A stretch of 64,000 bases of DNA from Pseudobdellovibrionaceae bacterium (GTDB lineage Bacteria; Bdellovibrionota; Bdellovibrionia; Bdellovibrionales; UBA1609). Positions 17,618 through 26,354 of this stretch are shown piece by piece (position 1 is the stretch's first letter; each line of letters opens with the position of its first letter). The position numbers were made by a program, and so were the translations under genes. The notes below the pieces were generated by a model. The model ran no database searches, had not been told where the DNA came from, and saw nothing but the letters and a program-made list of their open reading frames with translations. The stretch lies in the NCBI GenBank assembly GCA_947444305.1, contig CANEZP010000017.1, positions 1-64,000 of the forward strand, given 5' to 3'.

Positions 17618-18463
17618 TTAAGGACTCAACCACATTTTGAGAATCGCGCGGTAATATTCCTGAACTTCGGCAACGTTGAAGTCGGCATCGAGCGCTTCCA
17701 ATCGCGAAGTCACGAGCGGGAGAAAATCAGGACCTATCTGAACGTGACCGGTAAACGCCGACTTCACCGCGGCCGCGACCGATGGATCGCCGGGGCTTAC
17801 GTCGGCAAACAATATTCTCATGCGATAGGCCGCCTCGGCCACTTGGTCGGCCGCGTACACCGGATCGCCACTCACGTGAGCGCGGTACGCGTGATAGAAA
17901 TTCTCCTTCACGGTGAAAATAAATTGGCTAACGACGTTGCGGCTCATTTGAGCGTTGAGGCTGTAACGCTCTTGCGTTCTGGTCCACGTTTCTTCCAGCT
18001 GAATCGAATTCGGACTTTTTTGTCCAACGTCGACGTTCAGACCGAAGGCCCACTTGCGAAACTTCGAGGTCATGGGTTCCCATATGGGTGCCCCGAGGAC
18101 GTACACTCCCAACGTGGAGACCTGCGTAATAAAGATTGAAACGAATTGAAAGCCGGGCGGCACGTGGGAGCTGATCGCCGTGGTCAATACCGCGCTTCCG
18201 ACCATCGTGCCCACGAGGATCGAATATCCCTTCACGGAGGAGCGGCGCGAGCGGATTGCAAGCACTGGTTCCGGCACTGGGTCCGTCTCGGTCAAGAGCC
18301 TTTGCACTTCGGCGGCGCTTTGCCGGCTTACGGCTTCGGCGAGTTCTAAATTTGGCTTTTTGGGGCCGCTAAGATCGCGGAGGCATTCATCTTTCGCGAA
18401 GGCAGCTTGGGTGAAACTTGCGAACAGAAGGCACAGAACGGCCGGGGCGCGAAAATTTATCAT
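17618..18463 (-). CDS. Exported protein with central hydrophobic hairpin, function unknown
   Basis: A 281-residue product with a signal peptide (about 1-23, ending AFA), an acidic helical segment, then two hydrophobic stretches (~75-98 and ~103-125: YSILVGTMVGSAVLTTAI and FQFVSIFITQVSTLGVYVLG) that look like a TM hairpin. The C-terminal ~150 residues are helical and contain no recognised motif. It precedes mscS by 43 nt on the same strand and may be co-transcribed. No function can be given. Confidence 0.55.
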   Translation of the reverse strand: MINFRAPAVLCLLFASFTQAAFAKDECLRDLSGPKKPNLELAEAVSRQSAAEVQRLLTETDPVPEPVLAIRSRRSSVKGYSILVGTMVGSAVLTTAISSHVPPGFQFVSIFITQVSTLGVYVLGAPIWEPMTSKFRKWAFGLNVDVGQKSPNSIQLEETWTRTQERYSLNAQMSRNVVSQFIFTVKENFYHAYRAHVSGDPVYAADQVAEAAYRMRILFADVSPGDPSVAAAVKSAFTGHVQIGPDFLPLVTSRLEALDADFNVAEVQEYYRAILKMWLSP

Positions 18464-18667
18464 CCTAACCCTCTCATTGCGTGGAGATATGGCTTAGAAG
18501 GGCTCGGACTTCGCGGCAAAACCGCATACCGTTGCACGACAGTTCCAGAATTGCACTGGATTCACCTTTTATTTACTTCAGGCAAAAGCGTACACGAATT
18601 TACGCGTCAACGTGAGAACTTTTCTGCTATGATACGCCCCTCTCAAAAAAGTGGGAATCACGTGTTG

Positions 18668-21600
18668 ATGATCAAATTGCTGCAGCCTCGTTTTGAAATC
18701 GGAATCCGCCATAAGGGCGCGGCCTATTTTGCGCGTGGTGCGGTCCGCCGCCTCGCTATGGACCAAAACGGCGCGGATTTTCGAGTACGCGGAGCCCTAA
18801 GCTACGAAGTCAAAGTTCGCGTCGAAGAAGCGGGGCAAGCGATCTGGTCGGAATGCAATTGTCCCTATTTCGCCAGCGGTCGTGCGTGCAAACATATCTG
18901 GGCGGTATTCTTAACGATCGAGAAGACGAAATTATTTCCGGAGCTAGAAAAGCAAACGCAAATTTCATCACGATTCGCATTCGAAAAGGACAGAGTGGAC
19001 AAAATTAGAGAAGACTCAACCGCCCCGGAAAACCCGCAAGAGGCCGAAGTGGCTTCTAAGCCCGACAACGATTGGAAGAAAAAAGTCGTAGCGCTTCAGA
19101 ACAAACAGAAGAGCGCCGGGCCGGCCCCGATTCGCGAGCGCGAGACGGCGCAGAAGATCATCCACTTCGCGATCAATCTGCCGGGCTCGAAGCTCGAACA
19201 AAAGATCAAACTTAACTTTTTCACGCAAGACCTGCAAAAGAACGGCTCGGTCACGACCTTAAAGCCCGCCGAGCTCGGGCACTCAAGCATCTCGGCATTT
19301 CCGGCCGCCAACGACCGCTCCATGTTGCAAGCGGTGCTTGGCCCGACGGAACTGAGCACCCGCTATTCTAATTTTTCTTACTCACGTTCGGCCACCGGTG
19401 CTTCTGTTCTCCCAGAGTTCGCGGCTGGCTTGCTCCAGCAGATTTCAGATTCGGGGCGACTGCATCTGATACGCCGTGACTCACACTTCTCACAAAAACT
19501 GGAACACGAACCTTACCGATTCCAATCCGAGTATTGGAAATTGAGATTCAAAACCGAATTGAAAAACGGAAGGTACGTCGTCTCGGCGCATTTATTCTCA
19601 AGCAACTTAGAACGTCCCGTCGGTGATATTACGGCGATCGTTGACCGCTTTGTTTTCTTTGAAGATCACTTAGCCGTTTCGGATTTAGACCGTACCGGCG
19701 ATTGGCTCGATCTGCTCGATGAACGCTCGCAGTTTCACGTGCCGACCGAGGAGATCAACACCTTCTTGGAAGTGTTTTTTAATAATCCTTCGGCACCCGA
19801 AATGATTTTGCCGGCCGAGTTACAAATCACCGACCGCCAAGGCACGAACCCTAAAGTCAAACTCCGCTTTGCGGAAACTGAGGATCCCGGTTTCTTCGGC
19901 GCAAGATTTTTCTTCGATTACGAGGGCGCTACCGTTCGCAAGAACAGCTCCGCCTCGCAAGTCTATAACTCGGAGAAGCGTGAACGCCTGCACCGCGACC
20001 CCGAAGCCGAGGCGGCCCTCTGGTCACAATTTGAAAGTCTCGAGCCCGCTCCGCCTCACCGCAAACACGGCCGCACGATTATTGACGACGGTCATTTTAG
20101 CGGCGCCACTTTCCTGCCGGCGGTACAAAAAGCAATTTCGTTCGGCTGGGAAGTCTTCGCCGACGACAAAACGATTCGGGCCGGGGGCGATATCTCGATG
20201 GAGATAAACTCTTCCGGCATCGACTGGTTCGAGGTCGGCGCGAAACTGAACTTCAACGGCGTAGGCATCTCACTCCCCCACTTGCTTGCGCAACTCAAAG
20301 ACGGCGAGAAGTTCATTCGGCTCGACGACGGCTCGTACGGTCTGTTGCCGCAAGAGTGGTTACAACGCTTCCGCACTTTAAACGCCTTCGCAAAAATTTC
20401 GGCCGACGAAGTTAAGCTGACCAAAATCCAAGCGTTGTTCCTGGCTTCGACTTTGAAACCGAATGACAAACTCACCGGTGATCGCAAATTCAATTCGCTA
20501 ACCCAAATCATCGACGAGCTTAACGCCCTAGGCCCCGAAACGGCCCCGGCGGCTTTCAACGGCAAACTGCGCGAATATCAGCGCGTCGGTCTCGGCTGGC
20601 TTCACTTGCTCGCTAAACACCAAGTCGGCGGTATCTTGGCCGACGATATGGGTCTGGGTAAAACAATTCAGCTACTCGCCCTGATCGAAATCTTTCGCGC
20701 CGCTAATAAAAAAATCAAACCGCATCTTCTGGTTGCCCCCAAAAGCTTGATCTTCAATTGGAAGAATGAAGTCGCTAAGTTCACACCCGAACTTAAGATC
20801 CTAGATTTTTCATCCGCTAAGCGGCATCTGAACAATGACGATTTCGGCGATTACGATTTAGTTTTGACGACGTACCAAACTTTACGCGCCGACATCGAGC
20901 AGCTAAAAGATTTTGAGTTCGACTCATTTATTCTAGACGAAGCTCACTACATCAAAAACCCGAAGTCGCAAGCCGCCATGGCGTGCCGCCTGATTAAAGC
21001 CCGCAGTAAGTTCGCCCTAACCGGTACGCCCGTCGAAAATTCGCTCAGCGATATCTTTTCGATCCTCTCGATCGTGAACCCCGGTCTGATTTCGCAAACG
21101 CAAGCGCAAAGCTGGACGAAAGAAACCGATCCCGATTCGTTGAGCGCGCTCGGTAAAGCCCTCAAGCCCTTTATTCTTCGTCGCACCAAAGACCAAGTGC
21201 TTAAAGATTTGCCCAAGAAAACGGAGCAGATTCTTTTCTGTGAACTTTCGGTCGCCGAGCGTAAAAAATATGACGAGCTTAAGGCTTATTACTGGGGCCA
21301 ATTGAACAGCAAGGTGCAAACGAAAGGTTTAGAGAAATCGAAGATTGAAGTGCTCGAAGCTCTACTTCGTTTGCGGCAAGCCAGTTGCCACCAGGGCTTG
21401 CTCGACAGCAAACTTAAATCGGAGCCTTCCGCAAAATTTCAGCTTCTGCTCGAACAAATCGAAGCGGTCATCCAAGACGGCCACAAGGTACTCGTCTTTT
21501 CACAGTTCACATCGCTTTTGGCCCTGCTTAAACCGCATCTTGAAGAGCAGAACTTGCGTTACCAATACCTCGACGGTCAAACGAACGACCGCGAGAAACG

Positions 21601-21934
21601 CGTACAAGATTTTCAGAACGATCCCGAACTGAAGATTTTCTTGCTTAGCCTAAAAGCCGGCGGCGTCGGTCTCAACCTGACCGCGGCGGATTACGTCTTC
21701 ATCCTCGATCCGTGGTGGAATCCCGCGGCCGAATCGCAAGCCATCGATCGCGCCCACCGCATCGGTCAAAAACGAAAAGTATTTTCGTATAAGATCATCG
21801 CGAAGGATACGGTCGAGGAGAAAATCCTCGAGTTACAAGCGCGGAAGAAAGACCTCGCAAAATCCGTGATCTCCGATGAAAAAAGCGTGTTGAAGAAGTT
21901 AACCCTGGACGATCTGCAAGCGCTGTTTACTTAG
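18668..21934 (+). CDS. SWIM zinc-finger SNF2/Rad54-family DNA translocase
   Basis: Start set at ATG 18668 (1088 residues; GTG 18662 is close and in frame); the frame is open further upstream, but that part overlaps the divergent gene. The N-terminal SWIM finger is CNCPYFASGRACKH (about residues 60-75). After a ~500-residue middle region come the SNF2 motifs: I ADDMGLGKT, II LDEAH, III ALTGTPVENSLSD, IV VLVFSQFTSLL, and V-VI SLKAGGVGLNL, DPWWNPA, AIDRAHRIGQ. Such enzymes use ATP to move along DNA and remodel protein-DNA complexes. The bacterial substrate is usually unknown; repair, transcription recycling and phage defence are all possible. Two small genes follow closely. Confidence 0.88.
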   Translation: MIKLLQPRFEIGIRHKGAAYFARGAVRRLAMDQNGADFRVRGALSYEVKVRVEEAGQAIWSECNCPYFASGRACKHIWAVFLTIEKTKLFPELEKQTQISSRFAFEKDRVDKIREDSTAPENPQEAEVASKPDNDWKKKVVALQNKQKSAGPAPIRERETAQKIIHFAINLPGSKLEQKIKLNFFTQDLQKNGSVTTLKPAELGHSSISAFPAANDRSMLQAVLGPTELSTRYSNFSYSRSATGASVLPEFAAGLLQQISDSGRLHLIRRDSHFSQKLEHEPYRFQSEYWKLRFKTELKNGRYVVSAHLFSSNLERPVGDITAIVDRFVFFEDHLAVSDLDRTGDWLDLLDERSQFHVPTEEINTFLEVFFNNPSAPEMILPAELQITDRQGTNPKVKLRFAETEDPGFFGARFFFDYEGATVRKNSSASQVYNSEKRERLHRDPEAEAALWSQFESLEPAPPHRKHGRTIIDDGHFSGATFLPAVQKAISFGWEVFADDKTIRAGGDISMEINSSGIDWFEVGAKLNFNGVGISLPHLLAQLKDGEKFIRLDDGSYGLLPQEWLQRFRTLNAFAKISADEVKLTKIQALFLASTLKPNDKLTGDRKFNSLTQIIDELNALGPETAPAAFNGKLREYQRVGLGWLHLLAKHQVGGILADDMGLGKTIQLLALIEIFRAANKKIKPHLLVAPKSLIFNWKNEVAKFTPELKILDFSSAKRHLNNDDFGDYDLVLTTYQTLRADIEQLKDFEFDSFILDEAHYIKNPKSQAAMACRLIKARSKFALTGTPVENSLSDIFSILSIVNPGLISQTQAQSWTKETDPDSLSALGKALKPFILRRTKDQVLKDLPKKTEQILFCELSVAERKKYDELKAYYWGQLNSKVQTKGLEKSKIEVLEALLRLRQASCHQGLLDSKLKSEPSAKFQLLLEQIEAVIQDGHKVLVFSQFTSLLALLKPHLEEQNLRYQYLDGQTNDREKRVQDFQNDPELKIFLLSLKAGGVGLNLTAADYVFILDPWWNPAAESQAIDRAHRIGQKRKVFSYKIIAKDTVEEKILELQARKKDLAKSVISDEKSVLKKLTLDDLQALFT

Positions 21935-21966
21935 CAATGTGATCGACGAACTTCGGAGGAGAAAAT

Positions 21967-22428
21967 ATGAGTGATCAATTTAGTCATTGGTCGGAAGCGG
22001 CCGAGGGGCAAACTCCCCCGCGCTGTTCAGCTTGCCGGAAGCCGGTCAGGAAGGCGCAAGCAGCTTTCGAAGGCCTCTTTCCGGGCCGCGAAGCCCAGCC
22101 ACCTTGGAATGCAAAGTGGGACGGAATATGCGAAGCATGCGGTTACCGTTACGAGGTCACATCGCGCCAAATAATCATCGGCAAAAGTGAGCGTAAAATG
22201 GCCGCCCGCCCCGCCTCAAGAAGCTACAAAGATGCCGATTATGCCGTTATACTGGCCGGAATTGAATTAGAGATCGACGATGCCCCTTCGAGCGCTACAA
22301 ACTCAATACCGGGCACCGTTACAAAAATCTTTATAAGTCGCCAAGAACTCCAGGCGCTATCATCCGGTCTAAATAATGAAAGTTCGATCTTGCTGCAGCA
22401 ATACGACTGGGATGAAGACGGACATTAA
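21967..22428 (+). CDS. Small protein with two CxxC pairs, function unknown
   Basis: A 153-residue protein with CSACRKPV near the N-terminus and CEACGYRY about 35 residues later, a zinc-ribbon-like arrangement. The rest (GIELEIDDAPSSA, then FISRQELQALSSGLNNES) has no family I recognise. It begins 32 nt after the SNF2 gene with GGAGGA upstream, so it is likely in the same transcript. A zinc-binding accessory role is an inference. Confidence 0.6.
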   Translation: MSDQFSHWSEAAEGQTPPRCSACRKPVRKAQAAFEGLFPGREAQPPWNAKWDGICEACGYRYEVTSRQIIIGKSERKMAARPASRSYKDADYAVILAGIELEIDDAPSSATNSIPGTVTKIFISRQELQALSSGLNNESSILLQQYDWDEDGH

Positions 22429-22456
22429 AATTTAAGCGCTTATTCAAGGAGATGCT

Positions 22457-22867
22457 ATGCCGTCCGAATCAATGAAATTGATCGACAAAGGCCCGATCCA
22501 ACCGCCGCCGGTCTTGCGCGGTCCGGCCCAAGCTGTCTCGGTCGAGATCCAATCCTGGCCCGGCATTATTTCCGCCACCCACTGGACCATCGGCGATTCA
22601 ACTCGCGTCAACGGCGCCGACTTCTACGTGGGCGAAGAAGAACTCGGCCACATCCACCTCGACGGCGAAATTCATCTGTTACTCACGTCACCTCTGCGCA
22701 AAGCTTTGATCTCGGCCGGCCTTGCGGAACCATTCCCGTACGGTAAAAACTGGATCCAAATGTCCATCACCGATTCAAAAAGCGCCCAAATCGCCCTCTG
22801 GCTCTTCGAACTGGGCTACGACCGCCTAAACGGCGTTAGCGAAGCCGATTTGCTCTCCAGATTATGA
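22457..22867 (+). CDS. DUF5519/luciferase-domain (PF17648) protein
   Basis: A 136-residue protein matching the family core pattern: elGHIHLDGEIHLLLTSPLR, ISAGLAEPFPYGKNW and ALWLFELGYDRL. The family is small and cytoplasmic, and no activity is established despite the luciferase label. It sits 28 nt after the CxxC protein with AAGGAGA upstream, third in the SNF2 group. It is complete, of normal length and has no signal peptide. Confidence 0.7.
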   Translation: MPSESMKLIDKGPIQPPPVLRGPAQAVSVEIQSWPGIISATHWTIGDSTRVNGADFYVGEEELGHIHLDGEIHLLLTSPLRKALISAGLAEPFPYGKNWIQMSITDSKSAQIALWLFELGYDRLNGVSEADLLSRL

Positions 22868-22894
22868 CATCGAGATTTGTGCATCGATTGAATA

Positions 22895-22912
22895 TTCCTG
22901 TGCGCACGGAAA
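22895..22912. repeat. Palindrome copy 1 (imperfect)
   Basis: TTCCTGTGCGCACGGAAA matches the perfect copy at 23063-23080 at 16 of 18 positions. The GTGCGCAC core is intact and one base differs in each arm. It lies 28 bp past the end of the DUF5519 gene. Confidence 0.6.
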
Positions 22913-23062
22913 ATCGCCTCCATAAATCTCTACGCATTCTATTCCTCTTTTAAAAATTTAACTCTCCCAAAATTTTAAATCTTGCGGCCGCGGACGGCCG
23001 CGAGAAGCCACTCTCAAGGACGGACGATTCCCCGCACCAAACAGATGAGGCCATCGAAGAAT

Positions 23063-23080
23063 TTTCTGTGCGCACAGAAA
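23063..23080. repeat. Palindrome copy 2 (perfect)
   Basis: TTTCTGTGCGCACAGAAA is an exact 18-bp inverted repeat, 233 bp before the HNH gene. The uninterrupted symmetry suits a dimeric DNA-binding protein or a nuclease recognition site. Confidence 0.7.
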
Positions 23081-23312
23081 TCCCATAACTTTTTTCTACA
23101 AAACCATTTTTAATTTGACGAAATTTTCAACAAACCAATTTGACCAGCGCTAAACACAAACCGTAATCTTAAAACTAAAGACGAAAAAGTAAAAACAGTT
23201 CAACAGCGAGTGCATAAGCGTGCATAAACATGGCTTGGTAATCTCGCTTAATGCTCGATGAAGCAGTCCTCACAAAAACCCGTGCTATCTTCGCGTTAAA
23301 TCGGAGGTTCAC

Positions 23313-24305
23313 ATGAACACAGAACAAAAGCGAATTCATGCACGGGCGTTAGAAGCGCGCACAAAGTTTCATAATTTTGAATTGGATTTCATCGCGATAC
23401 TTCAAGATGCCGAACGAACTCGCTTGCCCCGAGCTTTAAACAAACGAAGTCTGCACGTGTATGCCGTTGACGTCTTAGGCTTCACTCCCCCGGTGGCTTA
23501 CATGTTTATAGCGGTGGCGCGAAAGGCGATTTGTATTCCAGAACTGATTAAGTCGAATCTCTCGGTTTTTGTTTTGAGCCGGTTGATGTCGACGATTACT
23601 CCACAGAACGCGGCGGAGTTGATTCATCTAGCCCAAACTAAATCGAGCCGCGAATTAGATGTAGAATTAGGGCGGCGAAATCCTAAGCATAAAGCGGAGC
23701 GGACAAAGATCCATTCGGAAGAATGTGTTGAACTGACTCTCACCGTATCCAAAACCTTTTTAGAGAAATTGAAGCGTGTTCAAGGATTGCTCGCACAGAA
23801 GAATGCCGGGGCCGGAATCGGATTCGCTCTGGAAGCAGGCTTGGAAGATTACCTTCGCCGGCACGATCCCGTGCAAAAAGCTGAACGATCCATGAAAAGA
23901 AAAGATAACAAGGCGACCGTCAGAGAACCCGCGGTCGACGAACCATTGGTCCACGAAACTTTGGTTAGTGCAGGTACCATAAGTGCACCTACCGGGAGTG
24001 AATCGATTGCGAGTGCAAACTCAGTCGGTGAACCGGCGAAATTCTGTGCGCACAGAAAGTTTCGGCGTACGCCCTTAACGGCGGCGCAACGACATGCGGT
24101 TTTTGCGCGGGATCAAGGAAGGTGTACATCCGTCGATTCGGGCGGAGTCCGCTGTAACTCGGAGCAGTGGATTCAGGTGCACCATATAATTGAGGTGGCT
24201 CACGGCGGAAGTAATGATCCCGCGAACCTCACGAACCTTTGTTCTTTTCATCATGACCTGGTTCACCAGCTTGAATTTCCGTTTGATCACGAGGTCGCGG
24301 GGTAG
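23313..24305 (+). CDS. HNH endonuclease-domain protein
   Basis: A 330-residue protein with a helical N-terminal region (~1-190), a low-complexity linker of short EP/SAG repeats (~195-245) and a C-terminal HNH domain: AQRHAVFARDQGRCTS, then VHHIIEVAHGGSNDPANLTN and LCSFHHDLVHQ. All HNH metal and catalytic residues appear present. The architecture (long helical domain, HNH tail) is common as lineage-expanded families in Bdellovibrio relatives. GGAGG precedes the ATG. One copy of the local palindrome lies inside the linker/HNH boundary. Biological target unknown: mobile element, defence or toxin nuclease are options. Confidence 0.82.
   Translation: MNTEQKRIHARALEARTKFHNFELDFIAILQDAERTRLPRALNKRSLHVYAVDVLGFTPPVAYMFIAVARKAICIPELIKSNLSVFVLSRLMSTITPQNAAELIHLAQTKSSRELDVELGRRNPKHKAERTKIHSEECVELTLTVSKTFLEKLKRVQGLLAQKNAGAGIGFALEAGLEDYLRRHDPVQKAERSMKRKDNKATVREPAVDEPLVHETLVSAGTISAPTGSESIASANSVGEPAKFCAHRKFRRTPLTAAQRHAVFARDQGRCTSVDSGGVRCNSEQWIQVHHIIEVAHGGSNDPANLTNLCSFHHDLVHQLEFPFDHEVAG
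24042..24057. repeat. Palindrome copy 3 (perfect, inside the HNH gene)
   Basis: TTCTGTGCGCACAGAA is a perfect 16-bp inverted repeat within the HNH coding sequence, encoding FCAHRK at the start of the nuclease domain. It shares its full 16-bp core with the copy at 23063-23080. Confidence 0.65.
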
Positions 24306-24346
24306 ATTTGTATCCTTGAATCGTGGGTCGTGTTATGGATGCGTTT

Positions 24347-24679
24347 ATGTCGGTGACTTGGTCTTGGATTATTCTTTTTATCGCTGGTCTGCTGGAAGTT
24401 TGTTGGGCCGTCGGTTTGAAATACAGCGATGGCTTCACTAAGCTTGTGCCGAGTGTATTTACGGTCGTCACGCTTGGCTTAAGCATGTTCCTGCTCGCTA
24501 AGGCTTGTCAGGTCCTGCCGATCGGTACGGCTTACGGGGTTTGGGTCGGTATCGGCGCCATGGGCACGGCGATCCTAGGCATTGTGTTGCTTAACGAATC
24601 GGCATCAATGGCGCGTTTGTTTTTCTTGGCGCTGCTCTTGGTTGCCATCATCGGGCTAAAATTAACGTCTAAAGCGTAG
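24347..24679 (+). CDS. SMR-family guanidinium exporter (Gdx/SugE type)
   Basis: The start ATG 24347 gives 110 residues, the usual SMR size; in-frame GTG 24323 and ATG 24335 are alternatives. Four TM helices are visible. The essential Glu lies in [18 protein letters not shown], and [17 protein letters not shown] and [12 protein letters not shown] are typical of the Gdx/SugE subgroup, which exports guanidinium in exchange for protons. It lies 41 nt after the HNH gene. No guanidine riboswitch is visible in that short gap. Confidence 0.85.
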   Translation: MSVTWSWIILFIAGLLEVCWAVGLKYSDGFTKLVPSVFTVVTLGLSMFLLAKACQVLPIGTAYGVWVGIGAMGTAILGIVLLNESASMARLFFLALLLVAIIGLKLTSKA

Positions 24680-24786
24680 CGTAATGAACAATAGCGTAGC
24701 GCCACGGTACTCGCTTAGCGGCACGCCACTCACGTAGCGCAACGGCCACTCGCGCGGCCGCCGCTCCATTAGATATCGGGCTGAAA

Positions 24787-25314
24787 CTAAGCTTGCTTCA
24801 CAAACTGCAGATCAAGCGTGATCGTCACTTCATCGCCGACCAGCACGCCGCCCGTTTCGAGGGCCGCGTTCCAAGTTAATCCGAACTCCTTGCGTTTTAT
24901 TTTAGTCGTGGCCGACAAACCGATTTTGGCGTTGCCGTACGGATCTTTCAACTCATCCGTCGGGCCGTCGATCAGGAGGGTCACTTGTTTCGAAATGCCC
25001 TTGATCGTAAGTTCACCGGTGACCTGCAGGCCATCACCCGAATCGGACACCGACTTCGAACGAAAAGTCAGGGAAGGGAACTTATCGACGTCAAAGAAAT
25101 CGGGGCTGCGCAAGTGGGTGTCGCGCTGTGGTTCGCGAGTGTTGATGCTGGCGGCTTCGATCGTCGCCTCGGCCGAAGCTTGGCCCGGGTTTGCCTTATC
25201 ATAGACGAGCTTACCCGATACCTTTTCGAAAGCGCCGTGCACTTTGGCGATCATCATGTGTTTCACGCTGAAGGCAACCGTTGAGTGGACCGGATCAAGT
25301 TGGTACGTAGCCAT
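24787..25314 (-). CDS. YceI-family lipid-binding-fold protein
   Basis: The start is ATG 25314, because AAGGAG lies 7 nt upstream (175 residues). The YceI pattern is complete: YQLDPVHSTVAFSVKHMMIA, FDVDKFPSLTFRS, LTIKGISKQVTL and GLTWNAALETGGVLVGDEV. The family forms a calycin-like barrel that binds isoprenoid-type lipids. Many members are periplasmic, but here no signal peptide is present, so it is the cytoplasmic subtype. It diverges from a LysR gene across an inverted repeat, which implies control by that regulator. Confidence 0.88.
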   Translation of the reverse strand: MATYQLDPVHSTVAFSVKHMMIAKVHGAFEKVSGKLVYDKANPGQASAEATIEAASINTREPQRDTHLRSPDFFDVDKFPSLTFRSKSVSDSGDGLQVTGELTIKGISKQVTLLIDGPTDELKDPYGNAKIGLSATTKIKRKEFGLTWNAALETGGVLVGDEVTITLDLQFVKQA

Positions 25315-25360
25315 GAGATACTCCTTAGTGGTTTTGTTACTCACTAAGAATATCGGCGAA

Positions 25361-25392
25361 GTCTAGTGTTTATTAGACCGTATTAAATAGAC
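25361..25392. promoter_or_regulatory. Probable LysR-type operator between yceI-like and lysR-like genes
   Basis: GTCTA (25361-25365), eight bases, then TAGAC (25374-25378) form a perfect inverted repeat of the LysR recognition type (T-N11-A class). A second TAGAC half-site follows at 25388-25392, 14 bp further. The site lies in the divergent promoter region, 47 bp from the yceI start. Confidence 0.6.
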
Positions 25393-25422
25393 TTACTTTT
25401 CGACCTATTGAACAATCGAATG

Positions 25423-26313
25423 ATGGATCTCAACGAAGTCGCCGTATTTATAAGGGTTGTTCAAAAACGCAGCTTTACCGCCGCGGCCCTCGCGCTGGGC
25501 ATGCCTAAGTCGACCGTTAGTATGAAGGTCACAAACTTAGAACGCCGGCTCGGAACGAGTTTGATCACCCGCTCGACCCGCAAACTGCGTATCACGCCGG
25601 CGGGGGAAGCCTTCTTCTTACGGGTCACGAAAAGCTTGGACGAAATCTTCGCGGCCGAGGGCGCGGCCCGGTCCGACAACGCAGAACCGCAGGGAAAATT
25701 CAGGCTGACCACCCCGCTCGATCTAGACAAATATATTTTGCCCGAGCTTACGGCACGGTTCCTCAAAAAATATCCGAAAGTGGAGATTGAAATCTTAGCG
25801 ACCAACCGCCGGGTCGACTTTTTGGAAGATCAAGTCGACCTCGCCATTCGCGCGGGTCACCTAAAGGATTCAACGCTCATCGCGCGTAAGATCGGTGATG
25901 CCGAGTTTAGGATGTTTGCCTCGCCGAAATATCTACGGGAACACGGGCACCCCGCCATCCTCAAAGATATTCAAGATCACAATTGCGTGACGGTCAGCGG
26001 AGTGACGACCGGAGAATGGAAGCTTCAAGGATTGAAGAGGCCGGTGACCATCCCCGTTCGAAGCAAAATCGTATTGAGTGATATTTTGCTGGCCCACGCG
26101 TTTGCGGTGCAAGGCATGGGCATCGCCTTACTGCCCTCTTACATTTGCGCGACCGACGTTGCGGGCGGTAAACTTATCCGCGTGCTACCGGAATGGCGGT
26201 CGACTTTGGCACCGGTACATCTTGTCTACCCCGCGCAAAAATTCGTTCCCCTCACCACGAAAGCTTTCGTCGAGATGGCCGCGCCTATTCTGCAAGAGCG
26301 TTTAGCGCTGTAA
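25423..26313 (+). CDS. LysR-family transcriptional regulator
   Basis: Start taken at ATG 25423 (296 residues; ATG 25420 and TTG 25408 also in frame). The N-terminal winged helix-turn-helix is typical: MDLNEVAVFIRVVQKRSFT, AAALALGMPKSTVSMKVTNL and RRLGTSLITRSTRKLRITPA. The effector domain follows (LDLDKYILPEL, then VDLAIRAGHLKDSTLIARKI). It most resembles the LTTR clade with members controlling adjacent oxidoreductase or yceI-like genes. It probably regulates the divergent yceI-like gene and itself through the operator between them. Effector unknown. Confidence 0.9.
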   Translation: MDLNEVAVFIRVVQKRSFTAAALALGMPKSTVSMKVTNLERRLGTSLITRSTRKLRITPAGEAFFLRVTKSLDEIFAAEGAARSDNAEPQGKFRLTTPLDLDKYILPELTARFLKKYPKVEIEILATNRRVDFLEDQVDLAIRAGHLKDSTLIARKIGDAEFRMFASPKYLREHGHPAILKDIQDHNCVTVSGVTTGEWKLQGLKRPVTIPVRSKIVLSDILLAHAFAVQGMGIALLPSYICATDVAGGKLIRVLPEWRSTLAPVHLVYPAQKFVPLTTKAFVEMAAPILQERLAL

Positions 26314-26354
26314 CGAGCTTGACCGCACGCCAACGAACACGTAGTTCACGACTA

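Larger units (their letters stand above)
22868..23312. other. AT-rich intergenic region carrying palindromes
   Basis: About 445 bp without a supported gene, visibly more A/T-rich than its surroundings. It contains a GC-rich inverted stretch (TTGCGGCCGCGGACGGCCGCGA near 22982), two copies of a 16-18 bp palindrome listed separately, and a short direct repeat of GTGCATAA near 23211-23228 just before the HNH gene. It probably holds the HNH gene promoter. Confidence 0.5.

Noticed and set aside
18407-18667. Longer N-terminus for the SNF2 gene
   Set aside because: It overlaps the start of the divergent gene, lacks a ribosome site and gives sequence unlike the SWIM/SNF2 family; ATG 18668 fits better.
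24680-24786. Repeated TAGCG words between the SMR and yceI-like genes
   Set aside because: Spacing is irregular and copies are too short and variable to call a repeat element.
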